DNA of 64,000 nt, taken from NCBI GenBank assembly GCA_030549495.1, contig JAUIRK010000889.1, positions 1,518,501 through 1,582,500 on the forward strand, read 5' to 3'. The position numbers and the translations under genes are program-made. Shown here piece by piece: positions 56,111 through 64,000 of this stretch (the first letter of the stretch is position 1; each line of letters starts with the position of its first letter). A model generated the notes under the pieces. It was not told the origin of the DNA and made no database searches. It saw only the letters and a program-made list of their open reading frames with translations. This stretch comes from Nectonema munidae. Its lineage: Eukaryota > Nematomorpha > Nectonematoida > Nectonematidae.

Positions 56111-57580
56111 ATGCACAAACCGTGTTAACCAGTTGGAAAAGCTGTTTAACTATATTCACTCGCCAAAAAATTTGAGAGAAGAGTTAATTTCGTTTTAAAT
56201 TTAGCGTTTATTTTTTTTCTGCAAAAGTATGAGATTAAATCAGAAAGATTTTAAACTTGGATATTTACTTTTTGCTCTTTATATAAGACATTAAAAATAA
56301 TGTGGCTCTTTTTATCCTTTCATGTGCAGGATTCATGAAGCCTTATCAAAAGAATGAAGATCGAACGATATTATGGCTGCTCTGCTATTGAAAAAGTCAC
56401 TGAGTCCAATTTATTAGGTTTGACTACGAATGAAATGTTTGCATGGAGCAATAACATAACATTCGTAATTAATTAAGCGAACCTAACATTATGTTTTTAC
56501 ATCTGTTGTTAAATTTTTTTTTTGGTGTGACAAGAACCTAACCACCTTCTTTTTATATTTCAGATTATTTTTATAATTCTTTTTTCTAAATAAAAAAAAA
56601 TTAAAAAAAATAAAAGCTAAGTATACGCTTGTAAGGATCGCATCGTGTGAAAAGAATGAAAATGTGAATTATACCAGGGTTCGTCGAATAATTGATAGTA
56701 CAAAAGTAATAAGGAGTGTTAGATTAATCAAAGGGTAAAAAAGGTTTTTGAAGATTTGCAAAGAGGGGGAATCAGCTTTTAAGGAGATTATTCCAGTCGT
56801 TTATAATTCTATTCGGAAATGAAGCCTTGAGAAAACGTTTTGTGCATCTCCTTTTCATAAAATTTTTTCCATGGTTTTTTGAATTTCTCAGAGAAAAAGC
56901 AGGTAAAACAGTAGAATTTACGCCCATGCATTTGTTGATTCTATTGAATACCCTGATCATATCATTACGTTTGTACCTGTATGCTAAAATGACAAAGATA
57001 GTGAAGATACAAGTGCCTTACAAAGATAAGTGTGATTCTTTCTTTTTTGATTCATATAACTGCATGACCGTTTTGAATTTTTCTTAAAATCTCTCAAGAT
57101 GTTTACTTCAAAATTAATTCTAAGTTTTCTTGTCATACACGTAGTTCATTACTAACTTTTTTATATTCATTAAATTTAACAGTGACACCAAATTTCTTGA
57201 AAATCTTGAAAAACTTTTTCTTTTTTTATAGAGGAGAATAGATTTTATATCCATAAACGTTTTGAATTGTTTTCTTCCAGAAGATAAAGGAACAGGAAGT
57301 TTTATTTGTTCATTAATTATACAGTCAAAGTAGATAAATGATTCTTCTGAATTTTTGTCGGTGAGATATGGCAAATCAAAATTTTCCAAACTTTTTTCGA
57401 TGCTGTTGTAATTAGCAACATAAAATTGTACCTCGTAGGTTTGCTAATACTTTTTATTTTTTGCACGACTGTAAAAACTAAAGAGTAAGCCGAACTTTTT
57501 GTCAAGTTTCGTAGCATGGTGACATCGCCGATAAGATTTTCATTACTGGTGAATAGCAAATCTAGCAAACTTTCTTTACC

Positions 57581-57746
57581 ATTAGGGTAAAGGTAAAGGT
57601 ACCGTGGGTGTGTTTTCTTTGAAAAGGCACTGCTGATGCACCGCTTATGTCAAACTATGAACAAATTGGTATCGATGAGGAATCAAATCCAAATGCTTCC
57701 GTACTGATTCAATCATCTCAACCAACCTGCCATGCCATGATTAGGG
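57581..57746 (-). mobile_element. 152-bp SINE-like insertion in the LINE endonuclease
   Basis: ATTAGGG at 57581-57587 and 57740-57746 is a 7-bp duplication. Removing 57588-57746 makes the endonuclease frame read TPTRISPNGKESLLDLLFTS without a gap, which proves the insertion. On the minus strand it ends in a short ACCTTT tandem repeat (TACCTTTACCTTTA), a SINE/LINE-type tail. Its head is not clearly tRNA-like. Confidence 0.75.
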
Positions 57747-58731
57747 CTAATTCTTGTTGGTGTTTGGATGACTTGTTTCATGAAACTTTCTTGGACAAAG
57801 TTAATAAAAAGTTTTTAAGGGGAATTTGATTGAGCTTCGCACGTAGTCCAATGGATTTTAAGGATAGTTAAAATCTTCAAGAATAATGTGATTTTTACAT
57901 TTTACTTTTTTCCAATCTCATCTATCTATTGAATGATTTCAGTTGTACTTTGAACATTATCGGAGTTCACACTTCTGTAAAAACAAGGTAAAACTGTTGA
58001 ACGATCTTTTTGGGAGAATTTAATACTAATATGTTCCACTATATTAGTATATGTGTCAATGGAATTAAAGAAAAAGTTAAATTGCTTTTGTAATAGCATA
58101 ATATGCCTATTTTTTTATTAACATTTAGAATTTCTATGCCATCAGATTCCATATTATGGTATAAATCATATTGATCTATTTTACACAGATTCATATTAAT
58201 GCTAGCTGGAGTAAATCTTTGGTGTAAAAACTCATTTATGAATATAGAATATCAAAATTATAAAGTTTAACCAATAACTGATTAATAAAAAGATTGGCTA
58301 TGGTATAAAAAACTTTTAAACTGTTTGAACCTAACCTGCTTGTATGAATTACCACAACTATATAAATAAAACATTCATTCGTTATCTTCTAGAGTCGGTG
58401 TTATCTTCTAAAATTTTTTTTTGAGGAGTGATAAGGCATTAGTAGTATTTTATTTTGATTTCAAATCTTTCTAAATTCTTCTTAGTGGTCTACTTGCTTC
58501 ATTTTTTTCGTTATTAATTTTGCCAAATCTGAGAATTTCGTTTATTTTGTCCGTACTTTGATTCAAATGTTTAACAAAAAGTTCTTCAATGTAACGTTTA
58601 TCATCAATTTTTTCGTCAGTAATCTCTGCATAGTTTCATACCCATTTATACCATGAATAACATGGTTCAAGTTTCTTTCATGCTTTTCTGCCTCAAGTTT
58701 TTTCCGTTGATCTAAAGCTTCTTGTTCGATG

Positions 58732-59335
58732 AACTTGAAGTTAAGTTAAGTTAAGTTGTCTGTGGCGTTCGCACCCATCCTTTCGGATATCGTGGCCCGC
58801 CTGGAATGCTGAGTCCAGGTCTATCTGGACTTTCCATCCCACTAAACGCCTACCGGCCCTTGTTACTGCATAGCTATACCTTGTTATATATATTATTTTA
58901 CAAGAATTTATGTTACAATATATAAATACAGCTGAGAGAACGATACAATCCTAACGCGAACGCTCCCAATTTGGAAAACAAACTTATTGTCTAGTGATAG
59001 CTTGATTACTAACCACGTAGAATCGCGTCGCTAGAGCACTACCTAACCGTAAAAACCTTTGAATTCTTCAGAGGAAGAAAACCAGGGTAAAAAACCGGCA
59101 CAACGGAATGTATCTTGTTCCTAAATAAAAGAATATGATTATAAAAGGTATATGCTACAAAAATGGAAGCGTTTGAAGGCATGCAATATCTTATATATTA
59201 TTAATAAATGATATTTGATACATGTTATAGGGTTAAGAAAGATATACATAATTTAAGGCATGCTAGGTTAGGAACAATCTACCCCTGGAATTTGACTCCA
59301 TCCCTAAATGTTGTCCCTAGGATAACTTGAAGTTA
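58732..59335 (-). mobile_element. 580-bp insertion with AACTT tail in LINE ORF1
   Basis: AACTTGAAGTTA at 58732-58743 and 59324-59335 is a 12-bp target duplication. The insert (58744-59323) ends on the minus strand in a short AACTT tandem repeat, and just inside has a structured GC-rich segment (GGCGTTTAGTGGGA..GGTGCGAACGCC, with AGTCCAGATAGACCTGGACT as an internal hairpin). No protein is seen. It is a SINE or the 3' end of another LINE. Confidence 0.75.
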
Positions 59336-59750
59336 GAAAGACATAAGTCGCTAGAACCTCATTGTAGGTTTTCTTCATTTGATTTCATTTGACTATTTAT
59401 TCCTTCGATGTTTGATCATTTCAAGTTTATTTTTGTAAGAGAATCTTCAATATTCTCTTGTGATTTTTGCAAATTTGTGATTTTATCTTAAACTTCATTT
59501 AAAACTTTATTTTTCTAAACTCTTTGAATAAAATTTTAGTCGGTTTTTCGTTACTCTTAACATATTGTTTGCAGAACCATCTTAAGCCATTGCTCTCCCA
59601 GTTATTAGGAATTTGTAATAATTCTTCATTGATATTTTGATAAGAATGACAATACCACATAAAACAATAACTACATTTTATCATATTGTCAACTTATAAT
59701 ATTGCGGGCTACTGCTTTCTAATCAATAATTGAATATTGGTTAATTGAAA

Positions 59751-60404
59751 GCATTATCAAAATATATAATTATTATATTTGAAATATAATAACTTAATTA
59801 ACATAAATGTAATTCTATAAATAATAATTCGCCTACACTCGCTTTACTAGTTCATCAAAATTCGGCTTCAAACCGGCAGTTTTTCCTTTTTCAGAGTTTT
59901 GACTGGCAATAGCGTCGTCACCTTCTTAAAATCTGACTTAACCAAATAAAATGTAGGAGAAGCAAGTAAATACTTTTTCATGTTTTTCCATGTTTACGGG
60001 TAATTTTGAGAGATTTCTTCATTCATCCACAAATTTTCGCACTCTCCATGTTTGAATCTTGTCAAGGTTGCTGCTGTCTTGTTTTGAAGTTTAAAAACTT
60101 TCTTCAATTTCTACTATTATCAACTTTAGATGCATCAGCCAGGAAAGGCTCCATAAGCCATCGTGGAACTGTTGTCAATTCTAATATACCATTTTTACTA
60201 TTAAATTGTCTTATTTTAGTTCGAAATTGTCTTTTTTCAAATCTAATTTGTCTTTTTTATGTCCTAATTTGTCTTTTTTCAATTTTATTTTGTATTTTAG
60301 AAAGAGCGTTTAGAATTTAAATAAGACAATTTAGAGATGAAAAAAGATAATTTGGAAGTAAAAATGGACCTGAATTTCGTGGTGTTGATATGTCTTGTTT
60401 TTAG
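59751..60404. other. spacer before the decarboxylase exon
   Basis: AT-rich. A TTTGTCTTTTTT-type imperfect repeat lies at about 60205-60300. The last 20 bp, GATATGTCTTGTTTTTAG, form the splice acceptor of the next exon. Confidence 0.5.
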
Positions 60405-60647
60405 ATCTTTACCCGTACAATAGTGGTGAGGACGCGGGAAACGTAACAACTGAATTCCTTCAAGCTTTCATCAAGATTTTGTTAGCCCACATCCACGATA
60501 GCAATGACAGAAAGTGCAAAGTGATTGAGTTCAAGACGCCAGAAGAGTTGGCAGACATCATCGACTTTGAGATCCGTAATGAACCAACTTGCCTCCAAAA
60601 GTTGTTGAAGGAGTCCGCTAAGACGCTGAAGTACCAGATTAAAACAG
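60405..60647 (+). CDS. Gad1: glutamate decarboxylase, N-terminal exon
   Basis: An 81-codon exon bounded by TTGTTTTTAG and ACAG|GTTTGC (phase 1 at both ends). It encodes LYPYNSGEDAGNVTTEFLQA, FIKILLAHIHDSNDRKCKVI, EFKTPEELADIIDFEIRNEP and LQKLLKESAKTLKYQIKTG. This is the N-terminal region of PLP-dependent group II decarboxylases: compare, from memory, human GAD [20 protein letters not shown] and [20 protein letters not shown], and Drosophila TLKYQVKTGH. The enzyme makes GABA from glutamate in neurons. The PLP-binding lysine and the rest lie on later exons to the right of the window. Cysteine sulfinate decarboxylase is the nearest alternative; YQ(I/V)KTG and D-L-x-P favour GAD. Confidence 0.85.
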
Positions 60648-61896
60648 GTTTGCTTTCCACTTTATCAATCAATACTTCGATTTTAAATGAATAAAATGTA
60701 TCTTACCAACGTAAAAATTTGTTCCTATTACACTCAAATATGTTTGAACCAAAGTTGTTTGGAACAAATAATTTTATATATTTTAGATAATATAAGTAAA
60801 GGGCTGAAGGATCATTTATTTGAAACAAAAAAATTAAACAAAAAAGTACACTTTCAAACAAATTTTTTTTTAAATGAAACGAATTTTCGATTCCACGAGT
60901 CTTTATCAAGTTAAAATGCTTAATGTAGTGAAAGTTGTGAAAGCTTTGAAGTAAAAGGGTTAGGGTTGGGGGTATTTTAACTCGATAAAGACTCTTAAAA
61001 ATAAAATTTGTTTGAAAGCGTACTTTTTTCTTTATTTTAGATCATATTTTGTTTTAACAAAGTATCCTAAATATGGGGTAGATAAGTTAATTTCTCATAC
61101 ACTGTAAGTATATATAATACGCTAACATTTCAACGTTTGACAACAAAAACCTCCCCTTCCCCAACATTGAGCAATTTGGTACTGTTTTTCCCATTTTGAG
61201 AATAGAATCTGCAAAATTATTTACACTCGTGTGAAACGTAAATTTTGCTGTAAATTAATACAACGTAAATTTTCCGAACGTTAAAATCCTTGACAGACAA
61301 ATTGTTGGAGGAATGGATTATCGACAAATATTTTTAACCATTTTTGTAAATCCGCGATTATAATTTATAAATGAAACTAAATTTATATTTATAATTTATT
61401 TTTTCGAAAAGTTAACTTTACAATTATGCAAAATCTAACTTGAAATTTCACATAGAAATTTTGTGTATAAATATATTTTTTGCAAATCTATTTTTATAAT
61501 AAATTTTAGTTTTGAAAAATGTTGTTAAACTCAAACTAAAATTTCTTTACACAATAGTTTGACTTTTTACCCAAACTATATTAAAATAAACAGAACAATA
61601 AATGAAAAATATTTTAATTCAAAATTTTTGGCTAAACTCTCATTTTAAAGAGTTAATGAAATATGTCATTACATTTAAATCTTTTTTTATTTGCTTCAAA
61701 GCTAATTTAAAAAAAAATAAAACTGTAAAAATGTTTTTTTAATTTTTCAAAATAAAAGAAATGTCTTTTAAAACAATGTTTTCTGGCTCGGCTGAGCTGT
61801 AACAGCTAGAGAGCGGTTTCACAGCTTGTGGAGCCCGAACAAACAGCGATGACATAACGAGACGGAGTAGTAGATTGGGTGACTCCTTTCTACAAG
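60648..61896. other. intron of glutamate decarboxylase
   Basis: AT-rich intron with one foldback element (60840-61031). The next GAD exon (expected HPRFFNQLS-like) is not found before the right edge. Confidence 0.6.
60840..61031. mobile_element. foldback (MITE-like) inverted repeat
   Basis: AAAAAAGTACACTTTCAAAC followed by AAATTT at about 60840 is inverted at about 61006-61030 (AAATTTGTTTGAAAGCGTAC). Inner arms GAGTCTTTATCAAGTTAAAA and TTTTAACTCGATAAAGACTC pair as well. Flanking GATCAT on both sides may extend the repeat. Non-coding. Confidence 0.75.
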
Positions 61897-62001
61897 TTAG
61901 CCCATTTACGACCAATGTTCCTATTTTGGAACATAAGTAATTTCATCTTCGTCTGCGTTTTTTTAGATATCGTCTGCTTTACTTGGTCTTAAATGGGTTA
62001 A
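61897..62001. mobile_element. TTAA-type miniature element, subfamily D, reversed
   Basis: Left TTAG (mutated TTAA), then CCCATTTACGACCAAT (16 bp), then GTTCCTATTTTGGAAC (16-bp inverted repeat), then TTCGTCTGCG and ATATCGTCTGC. The right end is GGTCTTAAATGGG-TTAA (61998-62001). Same design as the 19658 copy in the opposite orientation, with a shorter interior. Confidence 0.88.
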
Positions 62002-62251
62002 AATGCTCCACGTTCAGTACGATGTCGTGACAAGGCGAGTAAGGCCGCTTCAAATAAGCCTAGTTACTGCTTTCTTGCAGTTAGTCAAATTAGACAAACG
62101 CTAAGGTCCGTGGCTTACAATTACGGCGTGGAAGAGAACTGGAGACCTACCTAGCCACGTAATATCTCCAAGATTAACCATGGTAAACTAGAGATGAAAG
62201 ATCGAGAACTCTGACTCTCCATGGTTGCCCACGTCCAAATTGATACGGCAC
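62002..62251. other. short GC-richer spacer, unassigned
   Basis: About 250 bp less AT-rich than its surroundings, ending at the microsatellite. No open frame or element end is recognised. It could be part of a repeat whose other copies are outside this window. Confidence 0.3.
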
Positions 62252-62622
<371 letters not shown>

Positions 62623-62629
62623 AAGGAAG

Positions 62630-64000
62630 GAAGGAAGAAAGGAATTATTTATTTAACGCGCAACTACATATTAAAATATAAAGGTTCAGTCACGCGATAT
62701 GAGAGAATTCATATATACATGTTCAATGAGCTTATCATTCCATTGAAATTGATAAAAAATAAGTTTTTAAATTTTTTCTAAAAATTTCCAAAGTTTCAGT
62801 TTCTTTTAAGTAGGATGGCAAAACATTCCACAATTTACATGCTTTATAGACTGGAGTTGTGTAATCACAAGTTGTTATGACAGAAAATGAGTTATTTTTT
62901 TCAATGGTGTAAGCTAAAGCACTTGGTTTCTTGTATTTCTGGCATTTGTAGACTAGAAATATATTCTTAAAGGCAATTCTTTGTTCAATGTTCAGCCAAT
63001 GAAGTTCTGGAAGAAAGTTGGTAACACTCTCATGCCTTTTTTTGCCAAGAATCAAACGAGCACAGTCATTTTGCAAAATTTGAAGTTTTCTTAGCTTAAT
63101 TTTTGATAGTCCATATAAAAGAGAGTTGCAATAGTCGAATCGATTCACAACGTATGCATTAACTAACGTTTTGAGATGACTCGTTGACAGAATTTTTTTC
63201 AGCGGTCTTAAATTTTTCAAAAATATGTAGCCCTCTTTAACTTTTTTGATAATGAAAGCATCAAAATTAAGAAATTTGTCAAGTGGCACTCCAAGAATGT
63301 TTATTTCTTGTTTGATTTCAAAAACCAGTTCTCCAACTTTGATTTTTTCAAAAGAAGATTGAGAGGATGAAGTAAAAACAATTAATTGTGTTTTTTATCA
63401 TTTAGTTTCAGTCTTAATTTATTCATTTCTTTCTTCAGTTTTGAGTAAAATTCTGGAATTCTTCTGTGTAAAGTTAAAACTGAAAAATTGTCATGGAAAG
63501 GAGTGTAAATATATATATCATCCGCATATGCTAGAACTTTGAAGCCTGCATCTTTTATGAAGTCAAGAAGAACTGAAACATAGATATTAAAACAGAACGG
63601 GCCAAGCACAGAGCCTTGTGGAACCCCATGTTCTGCCTCAATAGATTTGGATAAGAAACCATCAATCGACGTACAATGCGACCTACATTCAAAGTACGAA
63701 TGAAGCCGATTTAAAGCATTAGAACATAGACCAATCTTTTTTTCCATAATATTGAGTAAAATATCTCTGTCAAGAGTATCAAATGCTGATTGAATGTCTA
63801 TGGCTAGAAGAAATGTATGGAGGTTTTTAGATTTATTCTGTTGTATGTCATTTACTAAAGTAAAGATCATTGATTCAGTACTGTGATGCTTTTTAAAAGC
63901 ATAATTACTATCATTGTTCAAATTGTTGACATCAATATGATCAGAGAGTCTGTTGAATGCTACTCGTTCAGCAAGCTTGCTTAAAAAAGTTAAAGTTGAT
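62630..64000 (-). mobile_element. CR1/L2-like LINE, 3' half, continues beyond the window
   Basis: Minus strand. The RT frame to 63382 has FKKHHSTESMIFTLVNDIQQ, TFLLAIDIQSAFDTLDRDIL, HGVPQGSVLGPFCFNIYVSV and KVLAYADDIYIYT, with the intact active-site YADD. The C-terminal frame 62735-63289 has LVNAYVVNRFDYCNSLLYGL, LQNDCARLILGKKRHESVTN and FLPELHWLNIEQRIAFK, as in CR1/L2 elements. The two are joined by one frame change in an A run near 63390; otherwise the protein is open. The 3' end passes through TTAAATAAATAATTCCTTTC into a TTCC repeat and the GAT microsatellite. The endonuclease half lies right of the window. Confidence 0.88.

Larger units (their letters stand above)
56640..59750 (-). mobile_element. 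CR1-like LINE, both ORFs recognisable, RT core deleted, two insertions inside
   Basis: Minus strand, 5' to 3'. ORF1: a PHD-type zinc finger IKCSYCFMWYCHSYQNINEE ending WFCKQYV (59499-59684), coiled-coil text, then EALDQRKKLEAEKHERNLNH (about 58650-58730). Endonuclease: VLPCFYRSVNSDN and HIILEDFNYP (about 57840-58000), TPTRIS (about 57760), SLLDLLFTSNENLIGDV (about 57520-57575), and a linker to 57120. Then the sequence jumps to the C-terminal MIRVFNRINKCMGVN and RCTKRFLKASFPNRIINDWN (56772-56960), so the whole reverse transcriptase core is missing. Two later elements sit in it (57588-57739 and 58744-59323). Stops are scattered; the copy is dead. Confidence 0.78.
46464..60404. other. proposed large intron of glutamate decarboxylase, transposon-rich
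   Basis: If the exon pair is right, this 13.9-kb intron holds a hAT MITE (47253), three TTAA miniature elements (50019-50510), a piggyBac remnant (54228), LINE remnants (53242, 55640, 56640-59750) and long AT-rich stretches (47560-50018 and 50511-53241) in which I see no exon or element. Confidence 0.5.

Noticed and set aside
57647-57829. Plus-strand 60-codon open frame
   Set aside because: It lies across the border of the SINE-like insert and antisense to the LINE endonuclease; it is a shadow frame.

Overview
The window looks like the nuclear DNA of an invertebrate animal. It is AT-rich, its genes have spliceosomal introns, and it holds animal-type gene families (a KIAA0319/AAVR-like membrane protein, exosome subunit RRP43, glutamate decarboxylase) among dense LINEs, DNA transposons and miniature elements. 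An arthropod, perhaps a copepod, fits the glutamate decarboxylase and repeat content, but that is inference and the species cannot be fixed from the sequence.

Host genes, all on the + strand: (1) a KIAA0319-like receptor gene in at least ten exons, about 4137-18465, whose intron phases all agree; (2) an apparently single-exon exosome subunit, EXOSC8/RRP43, 28099-28995; (3) a single-coding-exon acyl-CoA synthetase (4CL/luciferase-like) with a mitochondrial-type leader, 39671-41359; (4) the 5' part of a glutamate decarboxylase gene, with a tiny proposed first coding exon at 46430-46463 and a firm second exon at 60405-60647, about 14 kb apart; the rest lies beyond the right edge. These genes do not form a pathway.

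Mobile DNA fills most of the rest. There is a Tigger/pogo element (1081-3518), a MULE-like element with tandem-repeat inverted ends (8203-9517), hAT-type miniature elements with clean 8-bp target duplications (26843-27270, 42566-42639, 47261-47550), two nested LINEs (21640-23961), a young-looking Ty3-type LTR element with identical LTRs (30943-34993), a 5'-truncated piggyBac copy (54228-55057), a CR1-like LINE carrying two later insertions (56640-59750), and another CR1/L2-like LINE running off the right edge.

The most interesting signal is a superfamily of about ten 100-130 bp TTAA-flanked miniature elements, in four subfamilies that differ in terminal sequence. All share an internal GCAGACGAT-type motif, and in the well-preserved copies of every subfamily a 16-bp palindrome or inverted repeat lies exactly 16 bp from the TTAA at one end only. 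The palindrome differs between subfamilies while its position does not. This resembles the short-spacer end of piggyBac and suggests subfamily-specific transposase binding sites on a shared chassis.
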